DNA of 64,000 nucleotides from Natronosporangium hydrolyticum (lineage in GTDB: Bacteria; Actinomycetota; Actinomycetes; Mycobacteriales; Micromonosporaceae), in assembly GCF_016925615.1 (NCBI RefSeq), contig NZ_CP070499.1, forward strand, positions 2,108,001 to 2,172,000. The letters run 5' to 3'. The notes below the pieces were generated by a model. That model was given only the letters and a program-made list of their open reading frames with translations. It was not told the origin of the DNA and did no database searches. Position numbers and translations under genes: made by a program. Shown one piece after another: positions 48,530-57,591 of the stretch (its first letter is position 1; every line of letters begins with the position of its first letter).

Positions 48530-49779
48530 ATTACCGACGGAGAACCGGGGCAGGGCTGGTCAGCGGCGCCGCCGCGCTGGCCTTGGTGCTGGCGGGCTGC
48601 GGCGACGGTGACGGTGGTGACAGCGACTCGTTGACCGTTTGGATCATGGAGCCGGGCAACCCGGAGGTGCAGGCGACCATCGATGGCTTCGGCGAGACTT
48701 TCGAGGAGGAGCACGGGGTCAGCGTCACCATCGAGTATGTCCCCTGGCCGGACGCGCATACGCAGCTGACCACCGCGATCGCCGGTGGCCAGGTGCCGGA
48801 TGTGGCCGAGTTGGGCAACACGATGACGCCGGAGTTCGCCGAGGCGGGCGCGTTCGCAGAGGTGGAGTCGCCGGACGGGGCCGAGTATGTGGACGGGCTG
48901 GCCGCGTCGAGCGTCGTCGACGGCGTGAACTACGGCTACCCGTGGTACGCCGGGGCCCGGGCGCTGATCTACCGCACCGACGTCTTCGAAGAGGCCGGGG
49001 TGGACGTGCCCCAGAGCTGGGACGAGGTGCTCGAGGTCGGCGACACGATCGCCGACGAGGTGGATGACATCGCCCCGATCCACGTGGCCGGTGCCTACCA
49101 GCACATGAACCAGCCGCTGGTGTGGGGCGCCGGTGGCGAGATCGCCGCCCAGCAGGGCGACGAGTGGGTGCCGGGCTACGACTCCCCGGAGGGCCACGAG
49201 GCGCTGGAGTTCTTTGTGGAGCTGTGGGAGCGGGACTGGTCGCCGGAGGGCGCGGTCACCTGGAACTCCGCAGATGTCCGGGAGGCGTTCGCCAACGAGC
49301 AGTCGGCGATGATGGTCGGTGGCGGCTGGGACCTGCGGGTGATCCTGGACGACAATCCGGATCTGGACGGCAACGTCGGGGTGGCGTTGATGCCGGCCGG
49401 CCCGGGCGGCAGCCGGGATGTCTTCGCCGGCGGCAGCCACCTGGCGGTCTTCGAGGAGTCGGAGAATCAGGACCTGGCGAAGGAGTTCGCCGAGTTCATG
49501 ATCGAGACTGAGCAGGCGACCGAGTTCGCCGACCAGATCGGGTTCCTGCCCGGAACGGTGGAGGGTGTCGACGCGGCGGTCGGCGGCGACCCGCTCTTCG
49601 GGGTCTTCGGCGAGCAGTTCGTCGACCACTCCCGGGCCTACCCGGTCGCCGGCTGGTGGGGCAGCGTGGAGGGCACCGGCGCCATCCCGGATGAGTTCCA
49701 GAAGCTGATGCTCGGCGACGTGACGGTGCCGGAGGCGGCGGCCAACATCGACGCCGCGCTGGCCGGCGCCATCGGGTAG
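48526..49779 (+). CDS. Amino-sugar ABC transporter substrate-binding lipoprotein
   Basis: A 417-aa solute-binding protein with a lipobox LAGC and Gly/Asp spacer. The mature part begins LTVWIMEPGNPEV and has the family-1 fold, like NgcE/DasA proteins for GlcNAc or chitobiose. GAGGAGGGAG precedes GTG 48526, in a GTGA overlap with the kinase gene. No ATPase gene is in the operon. Confidence 0.88.
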   Translation: MNYRRRTGAGLVSGAAALALVLAGCGDGDGGDSDSLTVWIMEPGNPEVQATIDGFGETFEEEHGVSVTIEYVPWPDAHTQLTTAIAGGQVPDVAELGNTMTPEFAEAGAFAEVESPDGAEYVDGLAASSVVDGVNYGYPWYAGARALIYRTDVFEEAGVDVPQSWDEVLEVGDTIADEVDDIAPIHVAGAYQHMNQPLVWGAGGEIAAQQGDEWVPGYDSPEGHEALEFFVELWERDWSPEGAVTWNSADVREAFANEQSAMMVGGGWDLRVILDDNPDLDGNVGVALMPAGPGGSRDVFAGGSHLAVFEESENQDLAKEFAEFMIETEQATEFADQIGFLPGTVEGVDAAVGGDPLFGVFGEQFVDHSRAYPVAGWWGSVEGTGAIPDEFQKLMLGDVTVPEAAANIDAALAGAIG

Positions 49780-49786
49780 TCGACTG

Positions 49787-50764
49787 GTGAGTACGACCCT
49801 GCGGAAGGGTGGTCGGCGGAGCCCCGCCGGCCACCCGGACGCCCCACCTCGCGCCCGCCGCCGCTGGTCGGCGCAGAAGCTCTTCGACGACAAGCTGCTG
49901 CCGTTGCTGCTGGTGGCTCCGGCGGTGGTGGTCATCGCCGGCCTGGTCGGCTACCCGGTGATCCGTACGGCGGTGCTGTCGTTCACCGACGCGGCGGGCC
50001 TCTCCGCGCTCACCGGTGGTGAGATCAACTTCGTCGGGTTGGCGCAGTACCGCGAGATCATCGGCGATCCGATTCTGCGCCGGTCGGCGATCGTCACGGT
50101 GGTGTTCGGCCTGGCCTGCGTCGCCGGCACCATGCTGGTCGGGATCGCGGTGGCGTTGCTGCTCAACCGCAAGTTCCACGGCCGCGGTGTGTTGGCGGTG
50201 CTGGTGCTGCTGCCGTGGGCGATCCCGCACGTGGCCGCCTCGTACGTCTACAAGTGGCTCTTCAACGACCAGTACGGGATCCTCAACTGGGCGTTGACCC
50301 AGCTACCGGGGGTGGACTTTACCGGGTTCGCGTGGTTCAACCGGTGGTATACCGCGTTCATCGTGATCGGGCTGGTGGTGATCTGGCAGTCGTTCCCGTT
50401 CGTGTCGATCGCGTTGCTGGCGGGGTTGCAGACGGTCCCCAGCGAGGTGATCGACGCCGCCAAGGTGGACGGTGCCAGCGCCTGGCAGCAGCTGCTGTTG
50501 ATCCGGTTGCCGATGCTCAAGCCGTTGCTGCTGGTGCTGGTCGTGATCTCCACCATCTGGAACTTCAAGATCTTCGACCAGGTCTGGGTGTTGACCGAGG
50601 GCGGGCCGGCTAGACAGAGCGAGATCCTGGCGATCAGCGTCTACCGGGAGGCGATCCTGCAGCTCGACTTCGGGCTCGGTTCGGCGTTGGCGATGGTGCT
50701 CTTCACCATCCTGATTCTGTTCACCGTCGTCTACGTGCGAATGGCGCGAGAGGAGCAGCCGTGA
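49787..50764 (+). CDS. Amino-sugar ABC transporter permease 1
   Basis: A 325-aa MalF-type permease. The basic N-terminus is followed by six helices from about residue 40 (LLPLLLVAPAVVVIAGLVGY). The EAA loop reads IDAAKVDGASAWQQLLLIRL. It begins 7 nt after the binding-protein stop and overlaps permease 2. Confidence 0.9.
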   Translation: MSTTLRKGGRRSPAGHPDAPPRARRRWSAQKLFDDKLLPLLLVAPAVVVIAGLVGYPVIRTAVLSFTDAAGLSALTGGEINFVGLAQYREIIGDPILRRSAIVTVVFGLACVAGTMLVGIAVALLLNRKFHGRGVLAVLVLLPWAIPHVAASYVYKWLFNDQYGILNWALTQLPGVDFTGFAWFNRWYTAFIVIGLVVIWQSFPFVSIALLAGLQTVPSEVIDAAKVDGASAWQQLLLIRLPMLKPLLLVLVVISTIWNFKIFDQVWVLTEGGPARQSEILAISVYREAILQLDFGLGSALAMVLFTILILFTVVYVRMAREEQP

Positions 50765-51651
50765 CCACGACCGAGCGGCCGGCCCGCCGGGACCGGGTGC
50801 GGATGATGACCTCGGCGCAGGCGCGCCGCCGCCGAGTGACCGCGAGCGTCTTCACCTACCTGGCGGCCGGGCTGGTGGCGCTCTTCGCGCTCTTCCCGGT
50901 CTACTGGATGGTGATCACCTCGTTGAAGCCCACCGCCGAGATCATCACTCCGCAGCCGGTGTGGTGGCCCTCGGAGTTCGAGTGGGGCCGCTACCAGCGG
51001 GTGATGGACGCCGGGTTCACCACCTACCTGCGCAATTCGTTGCTGGTGGCGGTCGGCACCACCGGCCTCGGACTGCTGGTGGCGATCTTCGCCGGGTACG
51101 CGCTGGCCCGGTTCCGGCTGCCGCTGCGGCGGTATCTGGTGCTGGTGGTGCTCGCCACCCAGATGTTCCCGGTGGTCGTGCTGTTGATCCCGTTCTTCAT
51201 CGTGATGCGCAACCTCGGTTTGCTGGGCAGCCTGTGGGGGCTGATCATCGCCTACCTGGCGTTCATCACCCCGCTGATGATCTGGATCCTGCGCGGCTTC
51301 TTCCTCTCCATCCCGAACGAGCTGGAGGACGCCGCGTTGATCGACGGGTGTACCCGGTTCGGGGCGATGTGGCGGGTGATCATGCCGTTGGCCGGGCCCG
51401 GGGTGGCGGCGGTGTCGATCTTCGCGTGGATCGCCGCCTGGAACGAGTTCCTCTTCGCGTTGACCTTCATCCGCAGCGACTCGCTCCGCACGCTGCCGGT
51501 CGGCCTCACCCAGTTCGCCGGCCGGGACGCCACCGACAACGGCGCGATCATGGCCGCCAGCGTCATGTTCACGCTGCCGGTGGTGATCTTTTTCCTATTT
51601 GTCCACAAAAAACTGACCACCGGTCTGGTCGCCGGTGCGGTCAAGGGTTGA
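50761..51651 (+). CDS. Amino-sugar ABC transporter permease 2
   Basis: A 296-aa MalG-type permease with six helices (first at about 30-50, ALFALFPVYWMVITS) and the EAA loop LEDAALIDGCTRFGAMWRVI. GTG 50761 lies in a GTGA overlap with the previous stop. Confidence 0.9.
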   Translation: MTTTERPARRDRVRMMTSAQARRRRVTASVFTYLAAGLVALFALFPVYWMVITSLKPTAEIITPQPVWWPSEFEWGRYQRVMDAGFTTYLRNSLLVAVGTTGLGLLVAIFAGYALARFRLPLRRYLVLVVLATQMFPVVVLLIPFFIVMRNLGLLGSLWGLIIAYLAFITPLMIWILRGFFLSIPNELEDAALIDGCTRFGAMWRVIMPLAGPGVAAVSIFAWIAAWNEFLFALTFIRSDSLRTLPVGLTQFAGRDATDNGAIMAASVMFTLPVVIFFLFVHKKLTTGLVAGAVKG

Positions 51652-51685
51652 TCAGCAGCCATACGACGATCGTGAAGGTGGGACG

Positions 51686-52609
51686 GTGAGCACGCGCAAC
51701 GACGGGACCCTCAACGGGTTGGCTACCGAAGGGCGACTACCGGAGGCGGCCGACCTGGACCTGTTACCGACCAGCGCCCAGGTGGCGCTGCTGTGCGAGC
51801 AGGACCACCGGGCGGTGCGGGCGGTGCAGGCGGCCAGCGAGCAACTGGTCACCGCGATCGACGCCGCCGCGGTACGGCTGCGGCGCGGCGGCCGGCTGAT
51901 CGAGGTGGGGGCGGGCACCCCGGGGCGGCTGGCGGTGCTGGACGCGGCCGAGTGCGGCCCCACCTTCGGCGTCGAAGAGGGCCAGGTCATCGGGGTCATG
52001 GCCGGTGGTAGCGACGCGGTGCCCAAGGCGGCGGAGAACGGCGAGGACGACCACCGGGCCGGCGCCACCGACCTGGTCGCGGCCTCGCTCACCAGCGACG
52101 ATGTCGTACTCGCGGTCAGCGCCTCCGGTCGTACGCCGTACGTCCGGGGGGCGATCGCCGCCGCGTCGGCGGTGCGGGCGCTCACCATCGCGGTGGTGAA
52201 CAACCCGGACTCGCCGATCGCCGCCGAGTGCGACCTGGCGGTCGAGGCGCTCACCGGCCCCGAGGTGATCTCGGGCTCGACCCGGCTGAAGGCGGGCACC
52301 GCCCAGAAGCTGGTGCTGAACACCTTCTCCACGTTGCTGATGGTGAAGCTCGGCCACACCTACGGCGACCTCATGGTCAACGTCCGGGCCAGCAACACCA
52401 AGCTGCGATGGCGCAGCCAGCGGATCGTCGCGGAGGCGGCCGGGGTCGACACCGAACAGGCGGCCGAGGCCCTGACCGAGGCCGGCGGCCAGGCGAAGGT
52501 AGCGACCGTGATGCTGCTCGCCGGGGTGGACGCGGCGACCGCCCGTTCCCGACTGACGGCCGCTGCCGGCCACGTCCGCGCGGCGGTGGCCGGCAGCGCC
52601 GCGCCGTGA
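51686..52609 (+). CDS. murQ: N-acetylmuramic acid 6-phosphate etherase
   Basis: A 307-aa SIS-domain enzyme that splits MurNAc-6-P into GlcNAc-6-P and D-lactate in peptidoglycan recycling. The family motif appears as IEVGAGTPGRLAVLDAAECG, where Pro replaces the usual Ser of GAGTSGR, and the catalytic Glu region is AENGEDD. Later segments SGSTRLKAGTAQKLVLNT and GDLMVNVRASNTKL are typical. It overlaps anmK by 4 nt. Confidence 0.93.
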   Translation: MSTRNDGTLNGLATEGRLPEAADLDLLPTSAQVALLCEQDHRAVRAVQAASEQLVTAIDAAAVRLRRGGRLIEVGAGTPGRLAVLDAAECGPTFGVEEGQVIGVMAGGSDAVPKAAENGEDDHRAGATDLVAASLTSDDVVLAVSASGRTPYVRGAIAAASAVRALTIAVVNNPDSPIAAECDLAVEALTGPEVISGSTRLKAGTAQKLVLNTFSTLLMVKLGHTYGDLMVNVRASNTKLRWRSQRIVAEAAGVDTEQAAEALTEAGGQAKVATVMLLAGVDAATARSRLTAAAGHVRAAVAGSAAP

Positions 52610-53835
52610 CCCCGGTGGGTGGGCCGGCGCCGCCGGTCCGCACCACCCCGATTCGGGTGCTCGGGCTGATGTCCGGCACCTCAGCCGATGGCGTGGACGC
52701 CGCGGTCGCCCAACTCGCGCTCGCCGGCGACACACTGGAACTCACGCCGCTGGCTGCGCACACCGACCCGTGGCCGCCGGAGCTGCGGCGACGGATCCTG
52801 GCCGCGCCCGAGGCCGGGGCGGCGGAGCTGTGTCGGCTGCACCGCGACCTCGGGGCGGCGCTCGGCGAGGTGGCGGTCGGCGCCATCGACCAGTACGGGC
52901 CGGTCGACCTGCTGGTCAGCCACGGCCAGACCATCCACCACGAGGTCGGCCCCGACGGCGCCGTCCACAGCACCCTGCAGCTGGGGGCGGCGGCCCAGCT
53001 GGCCGAGCAGACCGGCGTCCCGGTCGTGGCCGACCTGCGTACCCGGGATGTGGCGGCCGGTGGGCAAGGCGCGCCACTGGTGAGCATAGTGGACGAGCTG
53101 CTGTTGGTGGGGTCGGCGGACGCGGGCGGGCCGCCCGGCGGCGACGAGCCGGTGGCCGCGCTGAACCTCGGCGGGATCGCCAACCTCACCGTGGTCCGGC
53201 CGGCCGCGCCTACCCTCGCCTTCGACTGTGGCCCGGCCAACGCGCTGCTCGATGTGGCGGTCGCCCGCGCCACCGGCGAGCCGTACGACGAGGGTGGTGC
53301 GCTGGCCGCCCGCGGCACCGTCGACGACCGGCTGCTGGCGGTGCTGCTCGCCGACCCGTACCTGGCGGCGGCGCCGCCGAAGTCCACTGGCCGCGAGCGG
53401 TACCACGCCGGCTACCTGGACGCCGCGCTCGCGGTCGCGCCGGTCCTCGCGCCGGCCGACCTACTGGCGACCCTGGCCGAGTTCACCGCCGCCGCGGTCG
53501 CCGCCGATGTCGCCCGCTACCGGGTGCGCCGGGTCTTCGCCGCCGGTGGCGGGGTGCACAACGCCGGGTTGCTGGCGGCGCTGCGGCGCCGGCTCGCCGC
53601 CGCCGGGGCGCAGCTGTTGACGACGGCGCAGTGGGGGTTGCCGGTCGACGCCCGCGAGGCGTACGCGTTCGCGGTGCTCGGCTGGCTGACCTGGCACGGG
53701 CTGCCGGGAACCATCCCCAGCTGTACCGGCGCGACCGGTGCCCGGGTGTTGGGGTCGATCACCCCGGGCCGGGAACCGCTGCGGCTGCCGCCGCCGCTGC
53801 CCACCCCGCCACGGCGGGCGCTGGTCCGGCGCTGA
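52606..53835 (+). CDS. anmK: Anhydro-N-acetylmuramic acid kinase
   Basis: A 409-aa kinase that converts anhydroMurNAc to MurNAc-6-P, the MurQ substrate. VLGLMSGTSADGVDAA is the ATP/phosphate signature, followed by HGQTIHH, LNLGGIANLT and DCGPANALLD. The GTG start at 52606 overlaps the murQ stop. It closes the recycling operon that starts at 46662. Confidence 0.95.
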   Translation: MTPVGGPAPPVRTTPIRVLGLMSGTSADGVDAAVAQLALAGDTLELTPLAAHTDPWPPELRRRILAAPEAGAAELCRLHRDLGAALGEVAVGAIDQYGPVDLLVSHGQTIHHEVGPDGAVHSTLQLGAAAQLAEQTGVPVVADLRTRDVAAGGQGAPLVSIVDELLLVGSADAGGPPGGDEPVAALNLGGIANLTVVRPAAPTLAFDCGPANALLDVAVARATGEPYDEGGALAARGTVDDRLLAVLLADPYLAAAPPKSTGRERYHAGYLDAALAVAPVLAPADLLATLAEFTAAAVAADVARYRVRRVFAAGGGVHNAGLLAALRRRLAAAGAQLLTTAQWGLPVDAREAYAFAVLGWLTWHGLPGTIPSCTGATGARVLGSITPGREPLRLPPPLPTPPRRALVRR

Positions 53836-53905
53836 CCGCCCGTCACCGGTGACCTGGCCACCGACCGTGCCAGAATGATCTAGCAGCGCAAACGGGGAGG
53901 GCACC

Positions 53906-54811
53906 CTGCGGGACATTCTGGCGGCGTTCGCGGCCCTCTGGGTGATCACCTTGGTGGGGTGGCTGGTCGGCCGGTCCGGACTGCTCGGCGCCGGCGCGGA
54001 GACCGTGCTGGCGCGAGTGGTCTACTTCGTCGCCGCCCCGGCGCTGCTGTTCGCCACCGTCGCCACCACCCCGGTCGGCGGCGTCTTTACCCCGGCGTTC
54101 GTGCCGTTCCTGGCCAGCACGGTGGTGGTGGCGATCGCGGCCGCCGCGGTCGCCCGCTGGCGGTGGCGGCTCGACCGGGGCGACGGCACAGTAGCCACCC
54201 TCTGCGCCTCCTACGTCAACGGCGGCTACCTCGGCATCCCGATCGCCGCGTTCGTGCTCGGTGATGTGTCGTTCGCGGTACCGGTGCTGCTGTTCCAGAC
54301 GCTGCTGTTCAGCCCGGTCGCGCTGTGGCTGCTCGACTCTCGGCCGGGGCTCCGAGGCCTGCTGTCGTTGCCGTTACGCAACCCGATCATCCCCGCCTGC
54401 GTACTCGGATTCGTGGTGACCGCGGTGGGCTGGACCCTGCCGGCGGAGGTGCTGCGGCCGTTTGAACTGACCGGCTCGGCGGCGGTGCCGTTGGCGCTGC
54501 TGGCGCTGGGGCTCTCGCTCGGCGGCGCCCGGCCGTGGGGCGGTGGCGCCGACGCCGAACCCCGGTACGCGGTGGTGGCGGCGAAGGTGGTGCTGCAGCC
54601 GCTGGTGGCCTACCTGGTGGCGTTGCTGCTCGGCTTGGAGGGGGAGCTGCTGCTCGCGGCGGTGGTGATGTCGGGCCTGCCGACGGCGCAGAACATCTTT
54701 GTCTACGCCGCCCGGTTCGGCAAGGGCACCCGGCTGGCCCGGGATGCGGTGACCCTCTCCACCGTCCTGGCGGCGGTGACGCTGGTGCTGGTGGCGCTCT
54801 GGCTCGGGTGA
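53906..54811 (+). CDS. AEC-family transporter, probable CTG start
   Basis: About 301 aa, auxin-efflux-carrier-type permease with some nine or ten helices and a mid-protein cytoplasmic loop. A start at GTG 53942 would cut the first helix. CTG 53906 instead follows GGGGAGGG with a normal spacing and gives MRDILAAFAALWVITLVGW, a complete first helix. Carries organic acids or amino acids in known members; substrate unknown here. Confidence 0.78.
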   Translation: MRDILAAFAALWVITLVGWLVGRSGLLGAGAETVLARVVYFVAAPALLFATVATTPVGGVFTPAFVPFLASTVVVAIAAAAVARWRWRLDRGDGTVATLCASYVNGGYLGIPIAAFVLGDVSFAVPVLLFQTLLFSPVALWLLDSRPGLRGLLSLPLRNPIIPACVLGFVVTAVGWTLPAEVLRPFELTGSAAVPLALLALGLSLGGARPWGGGADAEPRYAVVAAKVVLQPLVAYLVALLLGLEGELLLAAVVMSGLPTAQNIFVYAARFGKGTRLARDAVTLSTVLAAVTLVLVALWLG

Positions 54812-54845
54812 ATTGACCCGCTGGCGGTCGCGGCGGCGCCGGTGG

Positions 54846-55763
54846 CTACTGCGGCGGTTGCTCGCCCGGCCCGGACTGCTCGGCGAGGAACCGCTCCAGC
54901 TCCGCGCCCAGCTCCTCGGCGGTGGGCAGCCCGGATGGGTCGGCGAGCAGGCTCGGCCGCTGCCGCGACTGCAGCATCGAGTCGTACTGACTCTCCAACC
55001 CCTGAACGTGGCTGGCGACCTCATCCGACTTGGCCACCTGGGCGTCGATGTTGGCGCGCATCGTCTCCGCCGCCTGATGCAGCTCGTCGGTGGGCAGCGC
55101 CAGCCCGGTCAACCGGGACACCGAGGTGAGCAGGATCTCCGCCGCCGCCGGATAGTCGTTCTGGGTCAGGTAGTGGGGCACGTGGGCGGCGAACCCGGCG
55201 GCGGCGTGCCCGGCCTGACCGAGCCGGAACTCCACCAGGTTGCCGACGCTCGCCGGCACCTCCACCCGCTGCAGCCAGGGCTGATAGTCGGCGATCAGCT
55301 CCGTACGGGTGGCGTGGGCGGTCACCCCCGGCGGCCGGGTGTGCGGCACCGCCATCGGAATCGCGGTCATGCCGACGGTTAGCCGGACCCCGAGGTGCTC
55401 CACCAGGGCGGTCACCGCCGCAGTGAAACGGTCCCACTGCAGGTCCGGCTCGGGCCCGCTGAGCAGCAGGAACGGTGTGCCGGCGTGGTCATGCAGCAGC
55501 TGCAGGGTCAACGACGGCGCGTCATAGGACTCCCAGTGGTCCTCGACGAAGTGCATGGTGGGTCGGCGGGAACGGTAGTCGAAGAGCTGGTCCAGGTCGA
55601 AGCTGACGGCCGGGGCGGGGTCGCCGATGCTGAGCAGGTGCTCGCGGGCGAGCTTGGCCGCGTTGCCGGCGTCGACGAAGCCGCTCATGCCCTGGATGAG
55701 CACCGGCTCCGAAAGCTCTGCAAGCTCCCCGACCATCTCGTACAGCTCGTGCGGATCGCGCAC
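54846..55763 (-). CDS. PAC2-family protein
   Basis: A 305-aa PAC2 (proteasome assembly chaperone 2-like) protein: MSGFVDAGNAAKLA, HVPHYLTQNDYPAAAEILL. Found throughout actinobacteria, where its role is still unclear; the C-terminal 60 residues are an acidic, Gln-rich tail. GTG 55763 with a GGGGG Shine-Dalgarno. The 181-bp gap upstream to the Fic gene shows nothing I can name. Confidence 0.88.
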   Translation of the reverse strand: MRDPHELYEMVGELAELSEPVLIQGMSGFVDAGNAAKLAREHLLSIGDPAPAVSFDLDQLFDYRSRRPTMHFVEDHWESYDAPSLTLQLLHDHAGTPFLLLSGPEPDLQWDRFTAAVTALVEHLGVRLTVGMTAIPMAVPHTRPPGVTAHATRTELIADYQPWLQRVEVPASVGNLVEFRLGQAGHAAAGFAAHVPHYLTQNDYPAAAEILLTSVSRLTGLALPTDELHQAAETMRANIDAQVAKSDEVASHVQGLESQYDSMLQSRQRPSLLADPSGLPTAEELGAELERFLAEQSGPGEQPPQ

Positions 55764-55944
55764 CGGTGATGCCCCCTGTTCCCGTGTTCGACCAGACCCT
55801 CCATTGATACCCCATTCCGGTGGCGACCGCCGACCGCCGGACAGCGGTGGCGCCGACTGGAACAGACGTTCGCACCATGGTACGTCGTGGCAGATGTCGG
55901 GCTGGGTGGCGACCGCGGCGGTGGCCGACTAGGCGCGCCGCCGG

Positions 55945-57441
55945 TCAGCCAAGACTCGCGGTGAACCGAGACAGCGCCTGAGCTAGCGTCGCGTCGAGCA
56001 CATGCTCGACATTGTCCCATTGGGCGCTGGGAGGGTCGGTGTGAACCCAGGTGACTGTCTCGGTAGGGGTGGACACCACCGCTAGTTCGGGTTCACCTCG
56101 GCTGTCGTCGTTGCGGGCGCCAAGGATCTCCGCATAGGCGGTAAGGGTCAGCACTCCGGTCTCACCGCGGCCCACCTTCTGGAGGAAGGTGAGATAGCGC
56201 AGCGTCTGACCGAGCACGTCCACTTGAAGTCGGGTCCACCACACCCCCTCCTGAAGATTCGCGTAGAAGTCAACGCTGTTCGCGGCCTGGACTACCTGTC
56301 GCCGCCAGTAACGGGCTTCCTCCTCCGGAGGGGCGGCGGAGAGCACCGATGTCCGGGCGGCCGGGTCGATACCCTCGCGGAGCCGGTTCTCAATCCGACC
56401 CGCCATCTCCGACAGCCAGGTCACGACTTGGTCCTGCACGCTGCTACCGAGCCGCTGCACGGCCGCGGCCCGTTCGGCCGCCCCAGCGGTGCCACGTAGC
56501 CCGCGAAGTCGTTCGATGCCGGCGTCGAGGACGCCGATGGCGCCCCGTCCGGCATCGGCGAGTTCGGCGGCGACCGGCTGCTCCAGCTCGCTGCGCAGCG
56601 CGACGATCTCCAACTCTGCGAAAAACCGCACCAGCGGTCGGAGATCCCCATCGTTGGCCCGGTCGAGGACTCGCAGGTAACGATCGCGCTCGCGGCGGTC
56701 GATCACCATCGGTGCGAAGTCGTGCCGCAGCAGGCCCAACAGGGTCAGGCAGCGCGCTACCCGCCCATTGCCGTCCTCGAACGGATGAATGCGGACGAAT
56801 CTATGGTGCAGCCAGGCCTCACGAACTACCGGGTCGACGTGCCGGTAGCGGTGGTAAAACTCGACCAGTCGCTCGATCTGCGGCTGGACCTGCTCCGGTG
56901 GCGTGTAGTCCAGCACGGACCCATCAGATCGCTCTACCCAGTTTGCCTGTCGTTTCCACTCGCCATGATGGAGGGTGGCTTCGAAGACCATACCGGCTGG
57001 CGACATCGCGGTGAACGTGGACTGGTTTCGAGTGAGCGCGACGTGAAGCTCCCGGATCAGCGAGGTGGACAGCTCCCGGCCTTGCCTAGCCACATCCGCA
57101 AGGAACTCTAGCGCTTCATACTGGGTCCGGATGAGCCGCAGCACGTCCTCGGATATCGAGCCATCGACAGACCGGTTTACGGCGTCAGCGGTCAGTCCTT
57201 CGGCTACGAGCGCATGGGTTACGCCCCAGTCGACATCGTACAGGCGCTCGATGATCCCGGTCTCGATCGCGTGCCGGCGCAGCGACCGACGGCGGGCCTC
57301 GTGAAAGGCGTCGGTGTTCGCCGAGACCACCGCCTGCCACGCCCGCTGGAGGGAATGCACTGGAGCCAGCACCGAGTCGAGGGCACCGTTGACCTCAGGC
57401 AACGGCTCCACGTCAACCCACCGGGCGGCCTCCACCGACAT
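55945..57441 (-). CDS. Fic-domain protein (putative AMP/UMP transferase)
   Basis: A 498-aa Fic protein with the complete motif HPFEDGNGRVAR (about residues 215-226), so it is probably active in transferring a nucleotide monophosphate to a target. The N-terminal stretch ETGIIERLYDVDWG looks like the class II inhibitory helix (S/TxxxE-G/N), with Arg in the last position. The C-terminal 250 residues are helical with no known domain. Start uncertain (ATG 57441; GTG 57435 or TTG 57459 possible). Codon use is less GC-extreme than in the neighbours, a hint of transfer. Confidence 0.88.
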   Translation of the reverse strand: MSVEAARWVDVEPLPEVNGALDSVLAPVHSLQRAWQAVVSANTDAFHEARRRSLRRHAIETGIIERLYDVDWGVTHALVAEGLTADAVNRSVDGSISEDVLRLIRTQYEALEFLADVARQGRELSTSLIRELHVALTRNQSTFTAMSPAGMVFEATLHHGEWKRQANWVERSDGSVLDYTPPEQVQPQIERLVEFYHRYRHVDPVVREAWLHHRFVRIHPFEDGNGRVARCLTLLGLLRHDFAPMVIDRRERDRYLRVLDRANDGDLRPLVRFFAELEIVALRSELEQPVAAELADAGRGAIGVLDAGIERLRGLRGTAGAAERAAAVQRLGSSVQDQVVTWLSEMAGRIENRLREGIDPAARTSVLSAAPPEEEARYWRRQVVQAANSVDFYANLQEGVWWTRLQVDVLGQTLRYLTFLQKVGRGETGVLTLTAYAEILGARNDDSRGEPELAVVSTPTETVTWVHTDPPSAQWDNVEHVLDATLAQALSRFTASLG

Positions 57442-57509
57442 TCCCTGAGTGTAGGTCAATGGCAGAGCGGGACAGCGGAGCAGGTCTGCGAGGAGGAAAC
57501 CAAGTTAGA

Positions 57510-57561
57510 GATCTGGGCGACTTACTGCCCGCGCCGGTGCCGGACAGGAAGTCGCCAGATC
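57510..57561 (-). terminator. Hairpin between the coiled-coil gene and fic
   Basis: GATCTGGGCGACTT (57510-57523) and AAGTCGCCAGATC (57549-57561) pair with one bulge around a 25-nt loop. It lies past the stop of the 57592-58383 gene and before fic, so fic may be a separate or attenuated transcription unit. Confidence 0.5.
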
Positions 57562-57591
57562 CAGCTACGCACTCGGTTGCGGGTCCCAGCG

